The notes beneath the pieces were generated by a model. The model made no database searches. It saw only the letters and a program-made list of their open reading frames with translations, and was not told the origin of the DNA. Made by a program: the position numbers and the translations under genes. From NCBI GenBank assembly GCA_033807695.1, contig CM066304.1, forward strand, positions 4,278,001 through 4,342,000: 64,000 bases of DNA, read 5' to 3'. Of this stretch, positions 22,133 to 34,955 are shown in pieces (position 1 is the stretch's first letter; the number at the start of each line of letters is the position of its first letter). Source of the DNA: Daedaleopsis sinensis. Taxonomy: Eukaryota; Basidiomycota; Agaricomycetes; Polyporales; Polyporaceae.

Positions 22133-25100
22133 CTACAAAGTTACTATAGGAGGTGGATGTAGCTGCTTAACTACAGTAAACTCACTTTCGGCATGCTGCC
22201 GAAGATCCCCCCACAACGCAGCCTGTCTAGCCGCCCACCCAGGGTAGTTCAATTCATTGCGCTTCCTCCATTTGGTCTCCTCGTGCTTGAATGTTGCGCA
22301 TGTCTTCTCCATTTCTGTAAGAAGCAGAACGACCTCTTCCTGTAGGCGGATGTGTCGTGCATGGGCCCGCAACCATATGACTCTAGCCACTGGGAAAGAT
22401 CAGCAACCAGGCTTACTGTCGAGCGAACCTGGCTCCACTTACACTCCGCGGACCAACCATCGTCGCGAGATCCCTCATCCATCCCCAGAGCCCAGAACCA
22501 CGGTAGGTGCTCCCGACTCACTCCTCGGACGCTGTGCTCAATCAGAGCCGTGTTTGCCTTCAGCTGCGTCTTCTCCAGAACTTTATACTTGTCCAGCGTC
22601 GCCCGGAGCTCTGTGTCGTCCGAGGGTTTATCCGGCTTGAACAGTTTCATGTACGATTCCCGAGCTGCTGTGTATAGCCGAGCACTTGCCAGTACGTCCG
22701 CTTGCACTAAGTGAACATCGTCAAAGCTCCGCAGCTTTTGACGGTGAGTTCCAGCTTTTCGAACTGAAGTCCGATAGAGCACCGACTTGTAGCCGACCGA
22801 GACCCGCACCCGATGCAAGGCGTCGTTCATCTGGCCGATCTGTAGCTTCCTTTCCGCCTCTACCAGCTTGGTCAGCTTGTGTGTTGTGCAAGTATCAATA
22901 CCAAGATGTGAAGGGAGGCATATGGTGAGCCGTTCGGGGAGAGCCGGAGTGACTGGAGCGTCGTTTGACCCGTCGGCTATGGGCTCCTGATCTGCGCTTT
23001 CCCCACCATTATCGGGTGACGATGGACGGGAGAGTGGGTTCGGTTCTTGACTGTCGTCGTCGTCGTCAAGTCTCTCCCATCCTGGCCCTATTGGACCTTG
23101 CACAGGTGCGCGAGCGACCGCCTCACTGATCACCGAGGCTGGCAAGAACCTGGCGCCTTGGCGATGAAATTTGGTAATGTCGGTCAACAGTCGGCTCCTC
23201 ATTTGCTCCAAAGTGAGCCTGTCGGCTGTTGACGAGTTGGCGTTCACGGTTCGGGCTTTGGCTGCCACTGCTAAGCTGTAGAAAGACTGTGTCAACGGTG
23301 ACATCGGTTGCTTTAGAAATAGGAAGATCTTGCCGTTGCTCCTCGATCTTTAGCCCGGATAGTATCCAGGCCGCTGCGCCTCTTGGCTGAGCTCCACGCG
23401 CCTTGTTCTCTTCCTGCGTCAATGCGACTGCGATTTCTGCCTTGGTTGGGACTAGGAGATTGTGACAAGTCAAACATCGGTCGGGTTTAAGTGCCCAAGT
23501 TACTTACTTTTGGAGGATTGAACGTCGTAGATATCCATAAATTCAATTTTGTCCCTGCGCGCAGCCGCTGCGCGCTCGGCCATTGCGCGCCATCGGGCTA
23601 CGACATCCGGGTTGGACTCAGGCGTCAGCGACTCCAGAGCCTCTCTAGCCGGCTCATAGTCAGCACAAGCGGCTCTCCACTTCTTCACAATATACGCAGC
23701 TACAAGGGTGACGGTAATAGCATGGTCAGTATTGGTATGGCATATGTCTGTATGGGCCTACCGTGTCGGGTTAACTTCGTCCAGTTGGAATCGTTCATAA
23801 TGTCGTCGATGCTCTCCTGTCGATGAGCACTGGACATGCCTCTCGTACTGTCCGCAATTTGATTGGTCTTGACCCATAACGTCTCGATGATGTCCGCGGT
23901 TTGTACGCCGGCTCCCGGGATAAAATTTGGCGAGTAGCGGGGATAGCATTCCTTGATATGGCCGTGGACGTGAAATTGATCAATTCCTCCGTCCACTTCC
24001 AGCCCGTCTGGCCAGCACAGCCCAGGACTCTTGTCAAATCTTTCCTTCAGGTGACGACAGTAGAAACACCAGATGTCGTAGAATAGCAAAATCATCGTGA
24101 TGCCATAGATGAACGAGACAGCTTGATAAAAGCCATAGTCCATGTTCCTTTGCCTATGACATCGGTCAGCCACATTGTGCATGTTACTAGACCCAATAGT
24201 ATTTTACCCTTCGCCCCTGTCGAAGTTGACGACACTGCGTGGGTAGAAAAACCCGTGGCGGCTGCAGGCGATCGCCCCGATTCCCGTCGACTCCAAACCA
24301 GATTTGGTTGCAGCGGCAGCGAGTACAGCCCGGTGGTCATGGCATGTTAGTTGCTAGCCCGGGTACTGTCAGCCGGGTACAGGGGTAGATACGCAGAACC
24401 ACACGGACCTGCCTACGTTGAAACACCGTTTTCAGATGCTCCTTGTAGGGGGCGTCCTCGACCATGAAACCATGCCCATCTGCCAGCCGGACATCATCTT
24501 CTGGATTCTTCATCTTGCGGTGCTGTGCTGTGAAGTTGCCGTCCATGATCATGGAGGCGCGATGTTTCCACCTGGGGCTGCCATTAGCCGCAGACCGTAG
24601 GTTTGTGATCCGGACTCACTTGAGACGTTCGTTCTCCCACCCTTCAGGCATGTTTACCCCAGGCCTTGGACAAGCAGGACATGCTATGGCCAGACCGCCA
24701 GGGCCCGGCTCCAGAGCGTCATCATACCCGATGCCATGAAACTTCCTTCCCTTCAGATTCCGCCACTGTCGGGATACTCTGAGCATATCCCGGTAGCGAT
24801 CCTACTATACCGTGAGTATAAGCTTGACTACTAGTCACAACAGCACTCACGGGGACAGTATGGGGGAAAGTATCGTTGGTGAGACGCCTCAATCGATTGT
24901 AGTAGTTCATTATTGCCGTTCTACACTCCTTGTTTGTAAGGAGTACATCGTCCAGGCACCGGGTAGTGAACGCCGTCTTCGGCATTGACTGGGTCGCCGG
25001 ATAGAGACCCATCTCCAACAGTTGCAGATCGAAGGGCTTCGCCGATGGACAAATGCAAGGCCGGACTGGAAGTTCGTGAACCCCGGACGTATCCACTATG

Positions 25101-26568
25101 ACCATCATCCGTGACCCTCCCCGAAGCGGCTTTGAAGAACGAGGCCAGGAAGATGCGCGTTCTTGAAACATCGGGTAATGGGACCCGGGCATGTGCGCTC
25201 GATCCTCCTTTTCCACCGTGTAACCCTCGCCCTGAAGTTCCTCCGCATCAGGTTGGTTGGTCTCGTCATCTTCCCATTCATCGTCGCTCGCATCTGCTGC
25301 GGCCATCAGGAGCGATCCATCGGAGGATGGCGACTGCACACGGGGGCGTTTATTGAGTGTCGGGTCAGAGGTTGTCAACATCGTCTCTTCCCAGATCCGC
25401 TTGTAGAACTTCCCTGCTTTAGTTGGTGTCTCGACAGGTGATGACTCGGCACTGTCCACCGATGCTCGAGAGGGGGCATAGGGCGAGGATGGAGGGTTTG
25501 AATGTGGAGATGTAGCTCGCAGAGGACTAGAAGTATGGGACGTCCCTGGGGAGTCCAAAGTCCCGGAATGCAGACCGCGGATAATGGACGATGGCTGGAG
25601 CCTAAGCAGCGGCAATGGGCGTATCGGTCTAGATGGGATCTCAAGGGGTTTGAGCGAAGAGCGACTAGACCGCTGCAGAGATTCTTGGTCGAGGGCTCCG
25701 GCCGCAAGTCTCATACGGAGTTCAGACTGTCCGGTGGTTGAACCTTCGTCTCTGAGAGCTTCAGAGGCGGGTCGGTTATCGGGTCTGGCCGGTCGAGCAG
25801 CAACGGGTGATGTGTTTCGGCCTGAGAGTGATGAGTTACCCGTTGTCGTAGCAGATTCCACCGAGGCTTCGTCGGCCTCGTAGACTGGAGAGAGCAGATG
25901 TGGATTGGTGATAGGAGTTCGATTTCGGGAAGAGGGGGAAGCAGCCACGAACGTGTCCTGACTTTCGTGACATGGACAAGGCTGTCCAGCATGCCCGAGG
26001 TGCACGGTTAGGCCGACATGACGCAGGGATGCCGGCTTATAGTGGGTGCCTGTCCAAGACTCGACACGGTGAAATGGATCCTGGGCATGTGCCGTCAGAC
26101 AGCAGGAGACACAAAAGCTGGGAGTTCCCAGACAGTCGATACATCTCCATGAGGCAGCTACCCCACATGTACAAGTCAATCGACCGTTCTCCTGCTCATA
26201 GAGTACCTGTAGGTATCTGTCCCTGGAATCTGCAAGCCATGACCTCTGATAGCTGTTCGGGGTCTGGCAGAGATATCACGATGTGAGCGCTCCAGGCTAG
26301 TCATAGTTGAAACGACGCAACTTACATTCTTCTTGGAGCTCTCTGGTTCCAGTTGGAATGTGAAGGTAGTCGATGGGGAGGCAAACCTCCCACTAGGAGT
26401 CCCAGGGATACTTAGAGTCGCTATCGGCTGTGACAGATGGAGACCGGGTGTTCCTTCGGATTGTCCTTTCTTCGCTCGGGTTATGAGTTTGGTACCACGA
26501 CGAGTTTTCTTCGTGATGATTTCCTGGCGACGGAAAGGCTCCACTTTCTTGGGCTTTGGGAGTGACAT
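22133..26568 (-). CDS. KDZ superfamily transposase with CxC2 cysteine cluster (element A)
   Basis: Multi-exon transposase. Exon 1 (26568-26326) is a basic N-terminus. Exon 2 (26263-24851) begins with the CxC2 cluster: TCTCGVAASWRCIDCLG, then CVSCCLTAHAQDPFHRVE and GHAGQPCP, a zinc-binding module typical of KDZ transposases. After a Ser/Pro-rich spacer come HTVP/DRYRDMLRVSRQWRNL and DGNFTAQHRKMKNPEDD, then QLTCHDHRAV...STGIGAIACSRHGFFYP. The catalytic RNase H-like core follows: LLFYDIWCFYC (first Asp), DQFHVHGHIKECYPRYSP, then TADIIETLWVKTNQIAD (Glu) and GMSSAHRQESIDDIMND. The C-terminal half holds an acidic insert and GQMNDALHRVRVSVGYKS. All landmarks of the superfamily are present and no frame break is visible, so it may be active. 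It lies 52 bp downstream of the TET/JBP gene, on the same strand. Confidence 0.9.
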
Positions 26569-26619
26569 GGCAGTAGAAGAAGCCGTGTATTCAGAGACGG
26601 GAGCAGACGATAGTCAATG

Positions 26620-27975
26620 TTAATTACAGTCGGGTCTCTCGTAAGTATCTGTAGTCATCCAAGGTGTCTCCTTTCGGGTAGTATTCTGTCCGGTCTCATC
26701 GTGAGCCATATTGGTATACAGCGCGCGTGACATGAAAAACGCATAACAAAGCCGGTCAGGTGGAACTTCAGCAACACCATGATGGACAAGGAAACTCGAT
26801 AACATCACTGCGGTACCAGGTCTGTAAGACATTTGCATGCCAAGGTTGCGGGCAGCGAGTTGGGCCCGGTCGTAGCTCCCCAGGGTAATGAGCATGTCGA
26901 ACCAGGTTGGTTCAGCTGATGTATCACGATGGAAGGGTGTTTGCCGGTTGCTCAGAATATGGAGGCCATGGTAAACCAATGGCCAGCGCTGTATCGCCTC
27001 GCCGACGCGGGTAAAGCGTTCCCCAGCACGGAAGAGAGTCTCGTACCCGGCTTCAAACTGCTCAGGATGCGCTACTCGGAGCAGCGCGCTGATTAGAGCA
27101 CCGGACTCCTTCATGTCTTCAGCCCACTCGAGGGTTCCAGGCAAACGCCAGGTGGCACTCGGCGCCGGGTCAAATTTTGCACTCTACAACAAATTTTTGG
27201 TAAGTGCCACAATTGGTGTAGCCACGATTCAAGAGTCTTACCTTCTTGCCCACCTGATACCCGGCAGGTGTCACAAGCCAGGCTCCGGATCTCCACTGCT
27301 CGCCAGGTTGGAAAAACGCTTGAGAATCGCGCCATCTGGTCGTCGGCTGGGCACAGGGTGACCTAGTCTTGAGATAGGGCTCGATATGCCGGGTAGCCTG
27401 AAGGATGCGGTTCTGATTGACCGATATGGATTGGACGCAGGAACAGCGGGAGTGAATGATGGGGTACGCACCTGCCTGTCCGGTGTGAATACACCCGGAA
27501 GATGCCACATGAGAATCCTGCCGACATTGTCGACCACCACAGCCGGGGCTTGAAGGAGAGGCATGTCGTTGGCAATGACGCGCGAGGGATCACAGAATGG
27601 GGGAAACATGTTCAAAAGCCGGTTCTCGACATCTAAGTCGAACCCGGCTGTGCGTTGGCCAAGTGAGGCCCTCAGCTCTTCGGCATCCCAAGCCATGACT
27701 ACTGCATCCGATTGATGGAATGTGTTTGTACACGTGTAGGCTAGATGAGTCTGCAACTCACTTGGATAACACCACGCAGCCACTAGAACATCTGCGGCAT
27801 GGTCCAAATCCCGCTCCAATTCTTCGGTCCAAAGAGCCGATGGATCATACGGGATCACCTTCCGGGCAGTTGGTATGTCCGGGGCCGTTTTCGCCGTATA
27901 GAGCTTGCTGTTGAATAAAGCGACTAGACGTTCCCCAACATGGTGCTGAAAGAAAAGGAGCTCCTCGAATGACAT
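26620..27975 (-). CDS. TET/JBP family 2-oxoglutarate/Fe(II) dioxygenase (element A)
   Basis: Predicted nuclear 5-methylcytosine (or thymine) oxidase of the fungal TET/JBP group, which uses 2-oxoglutarate and Fe(II). About four exons: 27975 down to about 27760, about 27700-27470, 27409-about 27243 and about 27190-26620. Landmarks of the double-stranded beta-helix: TPFHRDTSAEPTW gives the HxD iron ligands, FLVHHGVAEV gives the distal His, and PPDRLCYAFFMS gives the Arg that binds 2-oxoglutarate. A stretch WRSGAWLVTPAGYQVGKK before the core fits the family. The catalytic residues are complete. The gene ends 52 bp before the KDZ transposase start, so the two are head-to-tail. The divergent partner is the HMG-box-like gene. 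Known: TET/JBP genes ride on KDZ elements in mushrooms. Inferred: it removes host methylation from the element. Confidence 0.88.
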
Positions 27976-28493
27976 GGTGGAACAGACGACGTGGCATCTT
28001 TCAAGGCGCCGGGTATGCTGATCAAAGCTGTTTGTCGGCTCTCTCCGTCGCTTAAACTCGGCTAGTCGTCGAGGGCTTCAAAACATTGGAGCCGCCTATC
28101 GGTATTCCCGGACACTTTACTGAACACTTCCAATATGCACAATATGTATAAGCCGTATGCTGCTATGTTATTATACCTCTATGCCATTGCACTATGGGAT
28201 GTGACCGGAACATAAACCGTGTGCCATCTCCGCGATAGTCCAGCGGCCTGTCCGCTCCTCATCGGCCTATTGTGAACTGCTAACCCGGAGAAATTTTCGG
28301 AGGAGCGTCATGAGACTCGGGTGCAGAGCAAGGGTGACTCCTCACTCGGCTACATCGGCACGAAGAGGGACACACATTCCCCTATCTCCCCGTAAATAGT
28401 GCAGGTGAAACAGTGCGATATCGGCCCTAACCATCCCAAATCTGCCCAATCGTCCGCCTTTCTCCCTTTGCCAGATTTCGAAACTTACCGTCC
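27976..28493. promoter_or_regulatory. Shared divergent promoter region (element A)
   Basis: A 518-bp gap between the start codons of the TET/JBP gene (-) and the HMG-box-like gene (+). It has the element's word at 28009-28014 (CCGGGT) and 28283-28288 (ACCCGG). The equivalent gap in element B is only about 245 bp. No gene seen. Confidence 0.55.
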
Positions 28494-31400
28494 ATGGCCC
28501 GAACGAAAAATCCTCTCGCTCTCACTGAGGAGGAGCTTCAGTATATCGACGACCAGGTCGTCGAGAAGTACCTCAGTCAGAACCATGAAGACCGGGTGAC
28601 CACCCGTGAGGCTTTGGCAAAAGAGTTTCTCAAGAAGCGAGGCCACGATGATCCAAATGGCTACGCTGCAGGGTTTCTAGCCCAGGTGAGTCCTCGGTCT
28701 CATACCGGCATCGGACTGTCCGTTGACGATAGCATCCCACAAGCGAATCGCTACGTGGATCAGCAATAATACCGAAGCAGCCGATCCACGTCTACCCCCC
28801 AGCGCCAGGGCTCGATGGACAGCGCACCTTGTGTTCAACGATGCTGACGAGAACCAAGACGCGATCACAACTCTTCAGCAGAAGATAATGAGAAAGCAGG
28901 GCAAGCCGCCGCTGGCGGCTCTGAATATGGCCCGCAGCCAGCTCTTCAAGAAACTTACCCGGGAGGAGCAGGCGGTCTATGCGGAGAAGGCGCAGGTATG
29001 GACAGATACTGGACCGCCACCAGAGGACCTCGTCCGGTATGTGTAATGTCCTCACCACAAGTGACACGGCTCATAAATGGATGTCGTCAAGCGTTGCTGC
29101 AAAGCGGGGTCCCCAATGGGCGCGGGCCGGCTGTCGGCTCTTCTGGGACCAGACCCGGTCGTTTCACTTTCAGGCCTGGTGCTATTTAGACGGCAACGGG
29201 GACTTGCAATTTACGTGGTGAGTTTGGTTCGATATCCAGGTCTGAGTCTTTTCATGGAACGTCAACTTGCAGCTATGACACCAGCAAGCTCATGGGGTCC
29301 GATAGCATCAAGGCTTTCGAAGACATGTATCCAAAGGCCGTCGATGCTATCACGAACGCCGTCACCGCCTACGCTGCCAGGCTTCTGCGAACATCACAGG
29401 TCGGGCAAGAAGAGCTGAACGAGCTGAACCCGACGCCGAAGAAAGGGGCCGCTTGGCTGCAATGGACCGACAGCGGCTGGCCGATTCTACCAAAGGTGCA
29501 CAATGGCAAGGACATTGTTTCCAACGGTGATCGGCAGCAAGTTGTGCATGCATACTTTGCGGAGCTTTACAGTATGTCCTATACCCGGTCGTTCGCCGGG
29601 TCTGATTCTCACTTGGACCTCAGCGCAGGCATGGGGTCTCGTTTCGGGTCAAGGGAGCTCTAGCGCGCTCAGAGTACCGTGGCGCGAGGTCTCTGTGAAT
29701 CCTCACATGTTCTTCTCCCTCGATGGGTTCACGGAGGACTTTGTCTGGTCTGACCCTCACCACATGAAGTCCGCCCACATGGGTCCTCTCTGGGACGCTC
29801 TTCACGCGATGCAGGATGCGGCCAAAGAGCCTGAAGAACGCTTCATGTTCTCGCACGTCCTCGACAAGAAAGACAAGGAGCCGAAGATGATCCCTGCTAA
29901 CTACGGCGCCAACAACGACGAGAAAGACCTCCGAAAGAGGTCCAACCCCAACAAGCGAGCGCGGCCTAAACAAGGGAGGCCGTTGCCCGATGGTCTCAAT
30001 AGCGAAGAGGGCACACCAGACCCGGACGGTGACGGCCTGCCCCCTAGACAGCGGCAGCGCAAGACTAAGCGGCCCAGCAAGGGTAAGGGCAAGGGTAAGG
30101 CGAAGGCGACCAACAATGACGGCAAACATCGTCGCAAGCGGTCCCAGCATCAGGACGATCCCTCTGACGATGACGATGACGAGGAGGAGGATTACCCTGG
30201 TGATGGCGACTCTTCTGGGGGGGATCGCCCCTCGGCCGCGGACGAGCCCACAGGTCTTACCCGGTCGACTGCCCACTGGGCAGTTGCTCCACGTCCTCGG
30301 AACCCGGGCGCGCAAGCTGGCCCGTCCCGGTATACGATGTCTGCCAACGCTAACCCGGACGCCGCCTTGGATGTCCCCTTCCCGCCAGACCCGAACACTG
30401 TACGGACCGCTCGCGAACAGCCACCGTATTGGGCGGTCAGCAACGGAGAACCGTTCGCATACCTCTGGTCTCTGAGCTTAGAGTCCGAGTGGCAGGATCT
30501 TCTGGTATGCTGGCGACACATGGTGAGTTATTATTCAGCTTCGCTTGCTCCAGCTCCTCACTGCACTGCCCACCCAGCTACGCAAATGGACGCACCTGCA
30601 TTCTACGGCTTATCCGACTTGGGCTGGATGGCAGTCCGATGAAGTCTCACTCCCACCCGACGTCCACAATAGTGAGACTGAGTGGCTCGCCCACCTCTCG
30701 CACCTCAGAGACCGTGCTCCGCAGCCAAACACGTCTGCCAGTGAGGTACAGTGCTGGTTGCTGCTCACCGGGTTGACGTTCCGCGACATCAAGATATCCA
30801 TGGAGGCTGAGGATGGCGAGCCGTTGTTTTGTGGCGCTCCTGAGTATGTCCGGACCTCACCGAACGCAGGACAGCGCGACATCGAGGAAGTTCTGGTACC
30901 GACTTGCCGTCAGGCTCACCATCCTAATGTGCCACGACCATCCGAATCCGCTGCGCCCGCTGTACCCGCTGCGCCGTCTGCCACCGTCATACCCGCTGCG
31001 CCCGTCGTGCCCGTCGTACCCGTCGTGCCCGTCGTACCCGTCGTGCCCGCCGCGCCCGCTGCACCCGCTGCGCCGTCTGCCACCGTCATACCCGCTGCGC
31101 CCGTCGTGCCCGTCGTGCCCGCCGCGCCCGCTGCGCCGTCTGCCGCCGTCATACCCGTCGCGCCCGCTGCTCCCGCTGCGCCTGTCGCCCCCGTCATACC
31201 CGCTGCGCCCGTCGCGCCCGTCGCGCCCGTCATTCCGGACGGCAATGAGTCAGACCCGGAGATTGAGCGCCCGGAGCAGGGAGCCGGCCATCCGGGTAAG
31301 GCGTCTGCCCCGCGTGGTCGGGCCGCTGGGGGCGGTCGAGGCCGCGGACGAGCGCGCGGACGAGCGGCTCGGACTAGAGCCGAAATTGCCGAGGAGCCTG

Positions 31401-31507
31401 CTAGCGAAGCCGAGGAACCAGCTGGCGAGGCCGAGGAGGCCTTTGTCCAGCCAGACGTCCCTCAGCCAGTGCGCCGGTCACAAAGGGTTCGTCAGAATGC
31501 TCAGTAG
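28494..31507 (+). CDS. HMG-box-like nuclear protein with low-complexity tail (element A)
   Basis: Multi-exon protein starting [17 protein letters not shown]. Early exons encode an HMG-box-like helical module ([11 protein letters not shown] then [21 protein letters not shown]), then [20 protein letters not shown] and a globular part with [18 protein letters not shown]. The middle is a strongly basic/acidic linker ([18 protein letters not shown] followed by a DDDDDEEED run), a likely nuclear-localisation and chromatin-contact segment. After an intron near 30530 a conserved stretch ([20 protein letters not shown]) precedes a long A/P/V tandem tail (30945-31240) and an Arg/Gly-rich end. The gene in element B (59242-62439) has the same exon logic and strand. 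Role is unknown; I infer DNA binding or transposon regulation. The exact set of small exons between 28684 and 29640 is approximate. Confidence 0.72.
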
Positions 31508-31631
31508 TTAGTGCTCGCTATGAATGTATCTCGCATGTTCCAAGAAATCATTACATTTTGCAGCGCACAGACTACACCAAGAAATGAGCGACTAACTACG
31601 ATGGTTTTGATATACATGTCCGCGCAAGTAA

Positions 31632-34521
31632 CTACGAGTCATTACCCTGTGGGGGATATTCCTGCTCATCGTCGCGCATGGCAAAGTCGTCGTCGACAGC
31701 CTCCACCTCGTTCTCGTCAGGCCCAAGAGGCACATCTCCTTGCTCCAAAATCAAGAGCCGGCGGTCCACGGTGGCAAGCAGCTCCTGCTGGGTCAGGAGA
31801 ACCGTGCGCATGGCCCGGAGGAGCTCCATTTGCGCGTTGTGACGCGTAACGGCGGCCTGCTCATGCCCTTTGAGCTGCGCACGCAAATCCCGGACCTCGG
31901 CAGCCAGCTGCCTCGTAGTGGTGAAGCTGTTGCTCCCGGTCGCGACATTGTACCACCAGTCGTCGTCGTCATCTGGCCCGGATGGCGGGGTCCGTTCCCG
32001 ATGACGGCGAAGTGAGCTGCGCCGGATGGACCCAGAGCCGGAGGAGCTGGTGAATTCCGGGAATGCGGTGTCGCGGGAGCGGGGCGGAGTGCGCGGGGAG
32101 AGAGCGCGATCGGTACGCGGCGGCCGGCTATCGGATGGCAGGTCAGGAGGGGGGAGGAGGGAGTCGTCAGGAGGAGTGGGGACCGGTCCTTCTGCCCGGT
32201 GCGCGATCTCTTCCTCCACCGACGGAATATCTGTCCAATCGCCTACGGTTGTTAGTGTAGAGAACACATAGTGACAAAGGGAAACTCACGCGTGTCCGGT
32301 GGCACCAGCGGCACATCCAGCCTCTTGCGCTTGCGCTGGGGCTGCTCACTCGAAGGAGGGCTTGCCCTCTCCCTAGGTTCAGCCGGAGGCGCGGCGGGGG
32401 CGACGGGCACGCTGCGGGCGAGAGGCGGCACAGGCGCGACGGCCGGGATCCGGACGGGTGTAGCGGGCGCGCGGCGGGCAGGTGTCCTGGGCGCAACGGG
32501 CGCGGCGGGCGCGGCGGGGGCGACAGGCGCGGCGGGGGCGGCGGGGGCGACGGGCGCGGCGGGGGCGACAGGCGCGGCGGGGGCGACAGGCGCGGCGGGG
32601 GCGGCGGGGGCGACGGGCGCGGCGGGGGCGGCGGGGGCGACGGGCGCAACGGGTGCGACAGGCGGCACGGGCGCAACGGCCGGGAGCCGGATGGGGGTAG
32701 CTGGGGCGCGGCGGGCAGGGGTCGCGGGGGCGACGGGTGCGACGACGGGCGGGGCGGGGGCGATGGGCGGGGCGGGGGCGATGGGCGGGGCAGGGGCGAC
32801 GGGCGGGGCAGGGGCGACGGGTGGGGCAGGGGCGACGGGCGGGGCAGGGGCGACGGGTGCGACGGGCGGGGGCATGGGAGCGGGCGCTGAGCCACTCACA
32901 ATCAGGTAGACCGGCGGGGTATCAGCGGTGGCGTGCTTGTTGTAGACCACCCTCTTGATCTGGTTCTTCTTCGCCGCGCGTGCTTGTTGCATGGCCTCAG
33001 TGACATCCTTGGGGGGACGCCCTTCGTTCGGCCCAGCTGGGGGTAGGTGACACGGGTGCTGGGACCGGTTCGGGTCCAGGAGCCACTCGCGCAGCAGCCA
33101 CCAGCGGCGGACGTAGCTCCTTCTGCCCGTGCCCTTGCGGACAAAGGAACAGGACGACTTGAGGACCGTGCACCGGTTACACGACGCGCCCTGCGTCATG
33201 TTGATGCGACAGTCCTGGTGGTCGTCCCTCTCACACCTCTCGCACCTAACGAACTAGTTCAGAGTAATTTAGTCAGCATTAGAGCACAACGTATAGGCCG
33301 GTGCTTACGGAGCGGGCCCAGACATCGACGACTTCGTGCGTGGAGATGTCGATGGGGTTGTTGATGAGCGGGTCAAAAAAGGCGTGGGGGGAGATGAGAA
33401 GGTTGCCTCGCCGTACCTCCCCATCAGCCTCCACCTCCTCCTGCCCATCCTCCTCCGGCTCCCCCTCCTCGTCCTCCTCCTCATCCTCTAGCTGGTCCTC
33501 CTGCTCCTCCACGACCTCTGTGTCTTGACGTCGTTCGGACGACGGGTCACGTCTATGCCCGCTGGTACTCCGACGCCCGCTGGTACTCCTCCGGCTCCTG
33601 CGCGCCTGGCTAGGAGTGCGCGGCTTTTTTCGGCGCCCGCGACCGCGCGCAGACTCCGGTGTCACCTCCTGCTGAGGCTCGGGCTGGTCCACCTCCATCG
33701 GATCGTCCGGTTCGTTGGCCGGCGGCTCGGGGACGTGGAGAATGACCCGTCGGCCAGAGGGCGGGGCCTGAGTCGGCGGGGCAGGCGGGGGACGCGGTTC
33801 TGGCTGGGCGGAGGTGGAAGGAGGTGCTGGTGGCGCGCGTGGGGTTGTCGGTGTAGAAGGAGCAGCGTGCTCCCGGGTTTCACGTCGCGAAGGGGTAGCA
33901 GGAGGAGGGGGTGGGATTGCGGCCGTTGGCGGGGCGGGCGGGTTGGAGGTACGAGGAGGAGCGCTCACCCGGGTCTCAGACTGAGGTCCGACTGACCTAC
34001 GGCCTACCGGAGCCGACGCTGATTCAGCCGGGCCATGTTGCGGGTGCATTGACAGCCGGCGGGTCTCGTCGGAGACGTACTGGTCGCGGAACAAGGCTTC
34101 GAGACCCGTGTTAACAGGGACAACAACAAAAACATGGCTACTTACGATATTGACTCCACCATCCCTCCAAATGAGGGACGGTATAATCCTCATCTCCAGT
34201 GAACAAATCTTGAGTGCGGCCTCTCCACAGCGGGCGGTACATGACGAGGTTGTAGGGCACGAAGCTCTCGCGGTCGTCCGCGCGAGAGCGACATACCTCG
34301 GCCCATACGGCCATTGCGAAGGGCGGGATGCGGGCTGGAGAACTCACCCGCTCGAGAGCCTCTGCCAGGTTCCGGACTTCAATCTTGAACTGGGCCCACC
34401 ACTGGCGACGGCCATGAGCATCTGACGGGTCTGGTTCGTGGCAGAAGGCGAGTTCGGCAGAGGCAGAGCGTTCGAAGACTTGGGCCAGGATGGCCTGTTC
34501 GGAGTGGTCAGACTGGTCCAT
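31632..34521 (-). CDS. Zn-cluster and coiled-coil protein (element A cargo)
   Basis: Read as one spliced minus-strand gene. Exon 1 (34521 to about 34150; an in-frame ATG also exists at 34569) encodes [20 protein letters not shown] and a helical domain ending [13 protein letters not shown]. The next exon (about 34100-33310) is a Pro-rich, then Arg-rich, then acidic spacer and a conserved end [18 protein letters not shown]. The following exon (about 33250-32290) holds a six-cysteine cluster, [12 protein letters not shown] then [11 protein letters not shown] (C-x2-C-x7-C-x9-C-x2-C-x6-C), a WWLLREWLL segment and a very long A/P/V repeat (32870-32500). The last exon (about 32245-31632) has a coiled coil ([19 protein letters not shown] onward) and an acidic end. 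The cluster resembles fungal binuclear zinc DNA-binding domains but spacing is unusual. Analogous proteins sit in element B and inside the Gypsy element. Confidence 0.7.
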
Positions 34522-34569
34522 GGTGAGAAGGATGAGATGAGAGGGGGAGTGAGGAGGGATGAAGGGCAC

Positions 34570-34955
34570 CAGCCGTCGATGTCGCCGTACTATATGGCGG
34601 CGGCGACCTCAAAGAAGTTCACTGCGACGTGCAGCGCCCTGCCAAATATGGCGGCTCAAGCTACAATTTGGGTAACCCGCCCGGCTCGGATAAATCCGAC
34701 ACTGGAGCCGAGACCCGGACCCGTGGGTGTAGACGGGCGTTAGACATACCATACGCAGCAACTCCGTGCCTCCGGCTAGTCACCGGCCAAACTGTACTTG
34801 ACGCGTAATGAGGTGAGTTCGAATTGGGGAACTTCGGTGGTCTAGGGTACTCCGCTCTGCAAAGACTGTCGCCACCGTGATTCTGCCCCTCACTCCATCG
34901 CCCTCAACACCCACTGCACTCTATACACCATCAGCAGCACCGTGACCATCGCGCA
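34570..34955. promoter_or_regulatory. Divergent upstream region between Zn-cluster and proline-rich genes
   Basis: About 390 bp without a gene. It contains GTAACCCGCCCGGCTCGG near 34673 and several other CCCGG words. It likely serves both flanking start codons. Confidence 0.45.

Noticed and set aside
30916..31245. Collagen-like GATGAAG frame antisense to the HMG-like gene
   Set aside because: Shadow of the A/P/V codon repeat on the plus strand. No start context or introns of its own.
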